Positions 1-5,337 of a stretch of DNA of 5,337 nt are shown in pieces (position 1 is the stretch's first letter; each line of letters starts with the position of its first letter). The stretch is from Prevotella sp. UBA4376 (GTDB lineage Bacteria; Bacteroidota; Bacteroidia; Bacteroidales; Bacteroidaceae): positions 1 through 5,337 of the forward strand of contig DGRY01000168.1 of assembly GCA_002391185.1 (NCBI GenBank), written 5' to 3'. Position numbers and translations under genes: made by a program. A model generated the notes under the pieces. That model searched no databases. It was not told the DNA's origin and was given only the letters and a program-made list of their open reading frames with translations.

Positions 1-20
1 GCGTTTCTTGCTGCAAAAAT

Positions 21-48
21 TCAATGTTCAAATCTCAAAGTTCCAAAT
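21..48. repeat. Imperfect tandem repeat in upstream intergenic DNA
   Basis: Two adjacent copies of a short motif, TCAATGTTCAAAT (21-33) and TCAAAGTTCCAAAT (35-48), differ by one substitution and one inserted C. They lie in the gene-free stretch before the ilvD promoter. From memory, TTCAAA/GTTCAAA-type low-complexity runs are common between genes in Bacteroidetes, so this is probably intergenic filler or a decayed repeat rather than a binding site. The rest of 1-141 is AT-rich. It contains a 10-bp palindrome TAAAATTTTA (103-112) and two copies of TAGTAT 18 bases apart (111-116, 129-134). I see no convincing gene there. Confidence 0.35.
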
Positions 49-141
49 TGATGGTTTGGAAGCGTTTGTTTCAAATCGTAAGAAAAACAAGGGATTAAGT
101 GGTAAAATTTTAGTATGATATGGAAAAATAGTATAAAATTG

Positions 142-172
142 TTGGTTGTTAAACAAAAACTGTTTATCTTTG
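142..172 (+). promoter_or_regulatory. Bacteroidetes-type promoter of the ilvD operon
   Basis: A -7 box TATCTTTG (165-172) matches the Bacteroidetes consensus TAnnTTTG. A -33-like TTG (142-144) lies 20 bases upstream of it, inside the block TTGGTTGTT (142-150). AT-rich DNA precedes it. The expected transcription start is a few bases after the -7 box, around 176-180, giving an ilvD leader of roughly 50 nt. The same two blocks recur at the same spacing before ilvC (5204-5234). The call rests on motif match and position only. Confidence 0.75.
150..166. promoter_or_regulatory. Candidate operator: inverted repeat in ilvD promoter spacer
   Basis: TAAACA (150-155) and TGTTTA (161-166) form a perfect 6-bp inverted repeat with a 5-base spacer. 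The element sits between the -33 and -7 elements and overlaps the first two bases of the -7 box. A dimeric regulator bound here would block RNA polymerase, so the position suits a repressor. The ilvC promoter lacks this repeat despite sharing the flanking core blocks. The arms are short and AT-rich, so chance is a real alternative. Confidence 0.3.
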
Positions 173-182
173 CATAATCATT

Positions 183-224
183 ATGAAAAGAGGGATATGT
201 AATAACGAAATTAACGACTTATAG
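183..224 (+). other. Possible 13-codon upstream ORF before ilvD
   Basis: An ATG at 183 opens a 13-codon frame reading [13 protein letters not shown] and stops at TAG 222-224, two bases before the ilvD ATG. The spacing would allow translational coupling or reinitiation at ilvD. It has two Ile codons and one Leu codon, which is not a strong run of regulatory codons. No terminator/antiterminator structure is visible, so classical attenuation is not supported. The predicted transcript begins only a few bases before this ATG, so it would have to be translated nearly leaderless. It may simply be a chance frame. Confidence 0.2.
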
Positions 225-226
225 AT

Positions 227-2029
227 ATGAAACATCAATTGAGAAGTGCTATTTGTACAGAAGGCAGAAGAATGGCTGGAGCACGTGCCCTTTGGGTGGC
301 AGCTGGAATGAAACATGAACAGTTTGGTAAACCTATTATTGCTATTGTGAATAGTTTTACTCAGTTTGTGCCTGGACACACTCACCTGCATGAGATTGGA
401 CAGATAGTGAAAAAAGAAATTGAAGCTATGGGTTGTTATGCAGCAGAATTTAATACTATAGCTATTGATGATGGTATAGCAATGGGACATGACGGTATGC
501 TATACTCATTGCCTTCGCGCGACATAATAGCTGATTCCGTAGAATATATGGTTAATGCGCATAAGGCTGATGCTATGATTTGCATTAGTAACTGCGATAA
601 GGTGACACCGGGTATGCTGATGGCGTCTATGCGATTGAACATACCAACTATATTCTGCTCTGGTGGCCCAATGGAAGCAGGGCGTTGGAAGGGACAAAAC
701 GCTGACCTTATTACAGCAATGATAAATGGTGGAGATGAATCTTGTTCAGATGAAGATTTGAAGAAGATAGAACAATGTGCATGTCCAGGTTGTGGTAGTT
801 GTTCTGGAATGTTCACAGCAAACTCAATGAATTCTCTTACCGAGGCAATTGGTCTTTCGCTTCCTGGTAACGGAACAATTCTTGCTACACATAAGAACAG
901 AGTAGAGTTGTTTAAACAGGCAGCTCGTCAGATTGTGAAGAATGCCTATGCTTATTATGATGATGGCGATGAGAGCGTGCTTCCAAAGAACATTGCTACT
1001 CGTGACGCTTTCCTTAATGCCATGACATTGGATATTGCTATGGGTGGAAGTACAAACACCGTTCTTCATCTGTTGGCTGTGGCTCAGGAAGCTGAAGCCG
1101 ATTTCAAAATGCAGGATATTGATGAACTGAGCCGTAAGGTGCCATGTTTGTGTATGCTTTCGCCTAACACTCAGAAATATAGCGTACAAGAATGTAACCG
1201 TGCAGGGGGCATCCTTGGTATTATGGGTGAACTCAATAAGGGCGGACTTATCAATGGCAATGTGAAACGCGTTGATGGATACACACTTGACGAAGTGATT
1301 TCAAAATATGATATTACTAAGGCTGATATAGATGCAGAAGCCGACAGAATATACCATTCTGCTCCGGGAAGAAAGTTCTCTACCGAGATGGGTTCTCAGG
1401 ATAGTCGTTGGGAAAGTCTTGATACTGATCGTGAGAACGGCTGTATCCGTGATTTGCAGCATGCTTACACTAAAGATGGTGGATTGGCTGTTCTTTTTGG
1501 TAATATTGCACAGAACGGTTGTGTTGTGAAAACAGCGGGGGTAGCTCCTGAATTGTGGCATTTCGAAGGTCCTGCAGTGTGCTTCGACTCACAGGAAGAT
1601 GCCTGCGAGGGTATTCTTGGAGGCAAGGTTAACTCGGGTGATTGTGTTGTTATCACCCACGAAGGTCCAAAGGGAGGTCCTGGTATGCAGGAGATGCTCT
1701 ATCCAACATCATATATCAAGAGTCGCCATCTTGGCAAGGAGTGTGCCTTGATTACAGATGGACGTTTCTCAGGTGGTACATCTGGTTTAAGTATCGGACA
1801 TATCTCTCCAGAAGCAGCTGCAGGTGGTAATATTGGAAAGATTAAGGATGGTGATATTATTGTGATTGATATTCCATCACGCAAGATAGAAGTGAAACTG
1901 AGTGATGAAGAGCTGGCGGCTCGTCCTCAGCAGCCACTAAAGCGCAATCGTGTAGTGAGCAAGGCGTTGCGTGCTTATGCTCAGAGTGTGTCGAGTGCAG
2001 ACAAGGGTGGTGTTAGAATAATCGATTAA
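227..2029 (+). CDS. ilvD: Dihydroxy-acid dehydratase
   Basis: This 600-residue cytoplasmic enzyme dehydrates 2,3-dihydroxyisovalerate and 2,3-dihydroxy-3-methylvalerate to the 2-oxoacid precursors of valine/leucine and isoleucine. Full-length IlvD/Edd features are present: N-terminal [20 protein letters not shown] with Mg-ligand Asp82; SNCDK with cluster Cys123, Mg-ligand Asp124 and Lys125 (the carbamylated lysine in homologues); [17 protein letters not shown] with cluster Cys192; GGPGMQEM with Mg-ligand Glu489; and [11 protein letters not shown] with proposed catalytic base Ser515. Roles are transferred from E. coli IlvD by motif alignment. The loop [13 protein letters not shown] has Gly where spinach-type [2Fe-2S] enzymes have a third Cys, so I infer an E. 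coli-like oxygen-sensitive cluster. The start at 227 gives the family's normal N-terminus (MKHQLRS...). There is no clear Shine-Dalgarno, as usual in this phylum. It is first in the operon, 19 bases before ilvB. Confidence 0.97.
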   Translation: MKHQLRSAICTEGRRMAGARALWVAAGMKHEQFGKPIIAIVNSFTQFVPGHTHLHEIGQIVKKEIEAMGCYAAEFNTIAIDDGIAMGHDGMLYSLPSRDIIADSVEYMVNAHKADAMICISNCDKVTPGMLMASMRLNIPTIFCSGGPMEAGRWKGQNADLITAMINGGDESCSDEDLKKIEQCACPGCGSCSGMFTANSMNSLTEAIGLSLPGNGTILATHKNRVELFKQAARQIVKNAYAYYDDGDESVLPKNIATRDAFLNAMTLDIAMGGSTNTVLHLLAVAQEAEADFKMQDIDELSRKVPCLCMLSPNTQKYSVQECNRAGGILGIMGELNKGGLINGNVKRVDGYTLDEVISKYDITKADIDAEADRIYHSAPGRKFSTEMGSQDSRWESLDTDRENGCIRDLQHAYTKDGGLAVLFGNIAQNGCVVKTAGVAPELWHFEGPAVCFDSQEDACEGILGGKVNSGDCVVITHEGPKGGPGMQEMLYPTSYIKSRHLGKECALITDGRFSGGTSGLSIGHISPEAAAGGNIGKIKDGDIIVIDIPSRKIEVKLSDEELAARPQQPLKRNRVVSKALRAYAQSVSSADKGGVRIID

Positions 2030-2048
2030 TCATCATTGAGAGATTTTT

Positions 2049-3800
2049 ATGGCAGAAAACAAAAATAACGGATGGGGTGGAGTATGTATCGGTGATGAAT
2101 GTACCGGTGCAGAGATACTCATGAGAGCCCTTTATACAGAGAACGTTAAAACAATATTTGGCTATCCTGGTGGAAACATAATGCCAGTTTACGATGCTCT
2201 TTATCATCGTACACGTGGAAAAGATGCTTGGTTTAACCACATTCTTGTGCGCCATGAGCAAGCTGCTGCTCACGCTGCTCAAGGATTTGCTCGTGTGAGT
2301 GGTGAAGTAGGTGTAGCCATTGTAACCTCTGGCCCTGGTGCAACAAATACTCTTACCGGTGTTGCCGATGCCATGATGGATTCTACTCCATTAGTGGTTA
2401 TTGCAGGGCAGGTAGGTGTTGGCGCTTTGGGTACAGACGCTTTTCAGGAGGTTGACCTTGTTGGTTGTGCTCAGCCAATCACCAAATGGGCTTACCAGAT
2501 TCGCCGCCCTGAAGATGTGGCATGGGCTGTTAGTCGTGCTTTCTATATTGCCCGTAGTGGTCGTCCTGGTCCTGTTGTTCTTGACTTCCCTAAAAACGCA
2601 CAGATACATAAATGTAAGTGGGAACCATTAAAGGTTGATCATGTTCGTTCGTATGTGCCATATCCAAAGGTTGACAGTGACAAGATACGTGAAGCTGCTG
2701 CTCTTATCAATAGTGCGAAGAAGCCATTTGCTCTTGTGGGTCAAGGCGTTGAACTTGGTGAGGCTCAGGAAGAACTGAAGGCTTTTTTGGAGAAGGCCGA
2801 TATACCATGTGGCCGTACATTGTTAGGCCTTTCTGCTTTTCCTGCCGATCATCCTCTTGACATGGGTATGCTTGGTATGCATGGCAACTATTGCACAAAC
2901 ATGAAGACTCAGGAGTGTGATGTGCTTATAGCTATTGGTATGCGTTTCAGCGACCGTATCACAGGTCTGCCTTCTACTTATGCTAAGCAAGCAAAGATTA
3001 TTCATCTTGATATTGACCATGCCGAGATAAATAAAAATATAAAGGTTGATATTCCTGTTCTTGGTAATTGTAAAGAAACCTTGCCTGCTATTACAGCGTT
3101 GTTAGCCAAGAACAATCATAAAGACTGGATAGATAGCTTTGCAGAATACCAGAAGATGGAGGAAGAGAAGGTTATTGAACCAGATATTCATCCAACGGAA
3201 GGACCATTGCTGATGGGCGAGGTTGCCAATGTTGTTTCTGAGGTAACAAATGGTGAGGCTGTACTTGTTAATGATGTGGGACAGAACCAGATGATTTCAA
3301 GTCGATATTTCAAACTGAACAAAAAGCGAAGCATCGTAACCAGTGGTGGTTTTGGTACTATGGGTTTTGGCTTGCCCGCTGCTGTTGGTGCAACCTTTGG
3401 TGCTCCAGACCGTACAGTATGTTTCTTCTGTGGCGATGGTGGCTTTCAGATGAGTATCCAAGAATTGGGCACTATAATGGAACAGCAAGCACCAGTAAAG
3501 ATTATCTTGTTGAATAATAACTATTTAGGCAATGTTCGTCAATGGCAGGATTTGATGTTTGATGGCCGTCATTCTTTCACACGTATGCTTAATCCTGATT
3601 ATAGTGCTGTTGCTAAGGGATATGGTATTCCTTATGATGTGGCTATTGAGCGTAAGGATCTTAGAGCTAAGGTTGAGAAGATGATTGCAACTAAAGGTCC
3701 GTATATTCTTGAATGTGCTATTAAGGAAGATGAGGATATTGTTCCTATGACTCTGCCAGGAAAGAGTGTTGATGAAATGCAGCTTGAGTTGAATTATTGA
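2049..3800 (+). CDS. ilvB: Acetohydroxyacid synthase, large catalytic subunit
   Basis: The 583-residue ThDP-dependent enzyme (acetolactate synthase) condenses two pyruvates to 2-acetolactate, or pyruvate plus 2-oxobutyrate to 2-aceto-2-hydroxybutyrate, the committed step of the pathway. The N-terminal PYR domain (about 15-185) has the catalytic Glu70 in RHEQAAAHAAQGFAR, plus TSGPGATN and GTDAFQE. The central domain (about 205-345) contains IIHLDID near 317-323 and would carry FAD. The C-terminal PP domain has the ThDP/Mg motif from GDGG (462-465) to NNN (489-491), then VRQWQ with Trp499. Length is normal for the family. At positions contacted by herbicides in the plant enzyme, Asn43, Gly123 and Pro570 replace Ala122, Pro197 and Ser653 (Arabidopsis numbering). 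The ATG at 2049 follows ilvD by 19 bases, with a weak GAGAG (2038-2042) as possible ribosome site. The regulatory subunit gene follows. Other ThDP enzymes such as glyoxylate carboligase are unlikely given the ilv context. Confidence 0.96.
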   Translation: MAENKNNGWGGVCIGDECTGAEILMRALYTENVKTIFGYPGGNIMPVYDALYHRTRGKDAWFNHILVRHEQAAAHAAQGFARVSGEVGVAIVTSGPGATNTLTGVADAMMDSTPLVVIAGQVGVGALGTDAFQEVDLVGCAQPITKWAYQIRRPEDVAWAVSRAFYIARSGRPGPVVLDFPKNAQIHKCKWEPLKVDHVRSYVPYPKVDSDKIREAAALINSAKKPFALVGQGVELGEAQEELKAFLEKADIPCGRTLLGLSAFPADHPLDMGMLGMHGNYCTNMKTQECDVLIAIGMRFSDRITGLPSTYAKQAKIIHLDIDHAEINKNIKVDIPVLGNCKETLPAITALLAKNNHKDWIDSFAEYQKMEEEKVIEPDIHPTEGPLLMGEVANVVSEVTNGEAVLVNDVGQNQMISSRYFKLNKKRSIVTSGGFGTMGFGLPAAVGATFGAPDRTVCFFCGDGGFQMSIQELGTIMEQQAPVKIILLNNNYLGNVRQWQDLMFDGRHSFTRMLNPDYSAVAKGYGIPYDVAIERKDLRAKVEKMIATKGPYILECAIKEDEDIVPMTLPGKSVDEMQLELNY

Positions 3801-3836
3801 TTCCTGTGATTATTTGAATAAACAAGATTTGTAAAA

Positions 3837-4370
3837 ATGGAAGAAAAGAAATTATATACATTGCTCGTTTACTCTGAGAATATTGCAGGTATTCTTAATC
3901 AGATAACTGCTGTGTTTACACGCCGTCAGGTGAATATTGAGAGTTTGAATGTATCGGCAAGTAGTATTGCAAATATTCATAAATACACTATCACCTGTTT
4001 TAGCAACGAGGAGCAGGTTATAAAGATAACAAAGGCTATAGAGAAGAAGATAGATGTTGTGAAGGCTAATTATTATACTGATGATGAACTTTTCATTCAT
4101 GAGGTTGCCCTCTTTAAAATATCTACCCCTGTATTGTTGGATAATCCAGAAATCAGTCGTTCTATCAGAAAGCACGATGCAAGAATGATGGAAGTTAATC
4201 CCACATATAGTACTGTTCTTTTAGCAGGACTAACAGAAGATATAGCTGATCTTTTCAAGCAACTGAATGAATATAACTGCTTGTTGCAATATACTCGAAG
4301 CGGACGAATTGCTGTCACAAGAAGCTTTGAAGAGCCAATAAGTGATTTCCTCGATGAACAAGAGAAATAA
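3837..4370 (+). CDS. ilvN: Acetohydroxyacid synthase, small regulatory subunit (ACT domain)
   Basis: The 177-residue small subunit (IlvN/IlvH) binds the catalytic subunit, raises its activity and usually confers feedback inhibition by valine. An N-terminal ACT domain (about 5-78) has the signature AGILNQITAVFTRR followed by VNIESLNVS. Gly18 and Asn33 align with E. coli IlvH Gly14 and Asn29, where substitutions give valine resistance, so valine sensitivity is plausible but inferred. The C-terminal half (about 88-170) shows the family's HEVALFKI, VNPTYSTVLLAG and RSGRIAVTRS segments. Length is within the usual 160-185. It starts 36 bases after ilvB in AT-rich DNA without a strong ribosome site. 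No internal promoter was recognised. The symbol ilvH is equally used for this subunit. Confidence 0.94.
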   Translation: MEEKKLYTLLVYSENIAGILNQITAVFTRRQVNIESLNVSASSIANIHKYTITCFSNEEQVIKITKAIEKKIDVVKANYYTDDELFIHEVALFKISTPVLLDNPEISRSIRKHDARMMEVNPTYSTVLLAGLTEDIADLFKQLNEYNCLLQYTRSGRIAVTRSFEEPISDFLDEQEK

Positions 4371-4394
4371 AATAATTAAAAGTACGAGAAAAAA

Positions 4395-5195
4395 ATGAGT
4401 GAACAATTATTATCAAAGGTTGGACGGTATGAGTTTTTAGCAGAGCCTTTTCATTGTGATTTTTCTAATCGTTTGTTTATGGGACATTTAGGAAATCACA
4501 TGCTTAATGCAGCTGATTTCCATAGTAACGACCGTGGCTATGGAATGAACTATCTGAACCCTATTCATAAGACATGGGTACTAAGTCGTCTTGCCATAGA
4601 AATGACTGATATGCCAATGGCATATAGCAAGTTCTTTGTGGAAACATGGGTTGAAAGTGCAATGAAGTTCTTTACCAGCAGAAATTTTTCTGTTTTAGGT
4701 GAAGACGGTCATCAGTATGGTTATGGAAAAAGTATTTGGGCAATGATAGATACCGATACTCGTCAGCCTACTGATATTCTTTCTATTCATGATGGATTGA
4801 TATTAAAATATGTAGAAACAGAAAAGGAGTGCCCTATTGAACGTTCTTCGCGTGTGAAGATGGGGGATGATGCAAAGCTTGTTCGTTCAATCAACACATA
4901 TTATAATGATGTAGATGTAAATGGTCATATTAATAGTGTGAAGTATATAGAACATGTTCTTGATTTGTTTCCGCTTGAATGGTATGAGGAATACAAACTG
5001 AACCGTTTGGATATAGCTTATGTTGCTGAAAGTCATCAAGGCGATGTTCTTAATTTCTATCAGGAAGAGGTGGTGTCTGATGGTGACATGAAGAATAATG
5101 AAAAAGTATTCCAAATTCGTATAACCAAAACGTCACAAAAACATGTAGAAGGTATTGAAGTAGTAAGATGTATGATTAAATTTATAAAAGATTGA
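4395..5195 (+). CDS. Acyl-ACP thioesterase, FatA/FatB-like
   Basis: The 266-residue cytoplasmic enzyme is predicted to hydrolyse acyl-acyl carrier protein and release free fatty acids. It has the two tandem hotdog domains of the plant FatA/FatB family: N-terminal about 8-135, including ETWVESAMKFFTSRNFSV, and C-terminal about 155-265. The catalytic set is visible in the second domain: Asp174, Asn176 and His178 in DVDVNGHIN, and Glu212 in YVAESHQGD. These match plant FatB Asp281/Asn283/His285/Glu319, with the same 38-residue gap from Asp to Glu. Ser213 takes the place of plant Cys320, a residue once proposed as catalytic. There is no transit or signal peptide, and length is normal for bacterial members. 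It lies 24 bases after ilvN, between ilv genes; I recall the same neighbourhood in Bacteroides thetaiotaomicron (BT_2075, unverified here). Acyl chain preference cannot be read from the sequence. A link to branched-chain acyl-ACP is inference from context. Confidence 0.92.
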   Translation: MSEQLLSKVGRYEFLAEPFHCDFSNRLFMGHLGNHMLNAADFHSNDRGYGMNYLNPIHKTWVLSRLAIEMTDMPMAYSKFFVETWVESAMKFFTSRNFSVLGEDGHQYGYGKSIWAMIDTDTRQPTDILSIHDGLILKYVETEKECPIERSSRVKMGDDAKLVRSINTYYNDVDVNGHINSVKYIEHVLDLFPLEWYEEYKLNRLDIAYVAESHQGDVLNFYQEEVVSDGDMKNNEKVFQIRITKTSQKHVEGIEVVRCMIKFIKD

Positions 5196-5203
5196 AAGTT
5201 TTC

Positions 5204-5234
5204 TTGGTTGTTTCGTTATAATTTAGTATCTTTG
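5204..5234 (+). promoter_or_regulatory. Second Bacteroidetes-type promoter, for ilvC
   Basis: TATCTTTG (5227-5234) matches the TAnnTTTG -7 consensus, with TTG (5204-5206) 20 bases upstream inside TTGGTTGTT (5204-5212). The sequence between the two blocks is AT-rich and contains TTATAA (5216-5221). It begins just 8 bases after the thioesterase stop codon. Transcription would start around 5238-5242, giving a leader of about 75-79 nt before ilvC. Readthrough from the upstream operon is also likely because no terminator intervenes. Confidence 0.75.
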
Positions 5235-5280
5235 CATTCGTTAAAGAGAAGATAAAAGAAAACTAAAAAAATAGATAACC

Positions 5281-5299
5281 GCAATCTGGTTTAGATTGC
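5281..5299 (+). promoter_or_regulatory. Hairpin in the ilvC 5' UTR
   Basis: GCAATCT (5281-5287) and AGATTGC (5293-5299) form a perfect 7-bp stem with a GGTTT loop. The following sequence is TTAAAAATATAAG, not a T-tract, so it does not look like an intrinsic terminator. It ends 17 bases before the ilvC ATG, upstream of the usual ribosome footprint core. Plausible roles are holding the A-rich leader open for translation, protecting the mRNA, or binding a regulator. It lies downstream of the second promoter, so both ilvC-specific and readthrough transcripts would carry it. Confidence 0.55.
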
Positions 5300-5316
5300 T
5301 TAAAAATATAAGTATT

Positions 5317-5337
5317 ATGGCAGAAATGAATTTCGGT
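5317..5337 (+). CDS. ilvC: Ketol-acid reductoisomerase, N-terminal fragment (cut by window edge)
   Basis: Only seven codons are present, reading MAEMNFG, and the frame is still open at the window end. This resembles the Bacteroidetes IlvC N-terminus as I recall it (MAQMNFGG...). The position after ilvD, ilvB and ilvN fits the one pathway enzyme missing from the window. IlvC is an NADPH- and Mg-dependent enzyme that isomerises and reduces acetohydroxyacids from IlvBN to the dihydroxyacids used by IlvD. No catalytic motif is visible in so short a piece, so the call rests on the start peptide and context. The upstream sequence is AU-rich without a Shine-Dalgarno. Confidence 0.8.

Noticed and set aside
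2..115. Open frame at the left edge (about 37 codons, ending TGA 113-115), possibly the tail of an upstream gene
   Set aside because: The translation (…DGLEAFVSNRKKNKGLSG…) is not recognised, and it runs through a tandem-repeat, AT-rich stretch typical of intergenic DNA. A genuine gene tail cannot be excluded without the flanking sequence.
180..226. Amino-acid-codon attenuator or T-box/riboswitch before ilvD
   Set aside because: The leader is only about 50 nt, has no competing hairpins, no run of Ile/Val/Leu codons and no T-box signature.
164..490. Minus-strand frame of 108 codons overlapping the ilvD start, and the other minus-strand frames over all four genes
   Set aside because: They lie antisense to clearly real, full-length conserved genes, have low-complexity Ser/His/Ile-rich translations, match no family I know and have no promoter or ribosome site. 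They are shadows of the coding frames.
1332..1830. Plus-strand frames nested inside ilvD (1332-1529, 1642-1830), and one inside ilvB (2416-2631)
   Set aside because: They are out-of-frame readings of highly conserved IlvD and IlvB segments and have no independent start signals.
5281..5310. Intrinsic terminator between the thioesterase and ilvC
   Set aside because: The hairpin is real but is followed by TTAAAAATATAAG rather than a run of T, and it lies inside the predicted ilvC leader.
1..5337. Mobile element, CRISPR array, phage/defence system, tRNA or rRNA
   Set aside because: No transposase, integrase, terminal inverted repeats, regularly spaced repeats or structured RNA gene is visible. 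All substantial coding sequence belongs to the ilv operon and the thioesterase.

Overview
The window is a branched-chain amino acid (ilv) biosynthesis operon from a bacterium of the phylum Bacteroidetes (Bacteroidota). It is most likely from the order Bacteroidales, and the protein sequences have a Prevotella-like flavour. That placement is inference, resting on three things: the protein sequences resemble Bacteroides/Prevotella IlvD, IlvB and IlvC as I remember them; both promoters carry the Bacteroidetes-type -7 box TAnnTTTG; and no gene has a strong Shine-Dalgarno sequence. The DNA is moderately AT-rich, especially between genes.

Layout, all on the + strand: about 226 bases of upstream DNA ending in a promoter; ilvD (227-2029, dihydroxy-acid dehydratase); ilvB (2049-3800, acetohydroxyacid synthase catalytic subunit); ilvN/ilvH (3837-4370, its ACT-domain regulatory subunit); a FatA/FatB-type acyl-ACP thioesterase (4395-5195); a second promoter and a 5' UTR with a hairpin (5204-5299); and the first seven codons of ilvC (5317 onward, ketol-acid reductoisomerase). 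Gaps from ilvD to the thioesterase are only 19, 36 and 24 bases with no terminator, so these four genes are probably co-transcribed. No terminator is visible before ilvC either, so ilvC probably receives readthrough as well as its own transcripts.

Together IlvBN, IlvC and IlvD convert pyruvate (or pyruvate plus 2-oxobutyrate) to the 2-oxoacids that precede valine, leucine and isoleucine. Those 2-oxoacids are also the source of branched primers for iso/anteiso fatty acids, which are abundant in Bacteroidetes. This gives a plausible reason for the thioesterase, the only gene here that is not an ilv gene.

The less ordinary features are regulatory. The ilvD and ilvC promoters share the same two core blocks at exactly the same spacing, but have different spacers. 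The ilvD spacer carries a perfect inverted repeat that could be an operator, and the ilvC leader carries a perfect 7-bp hairpin just upstream of the start codon. I see no mobile element, CRISPR array, RNA gene or previously undescribed multi-gene system.
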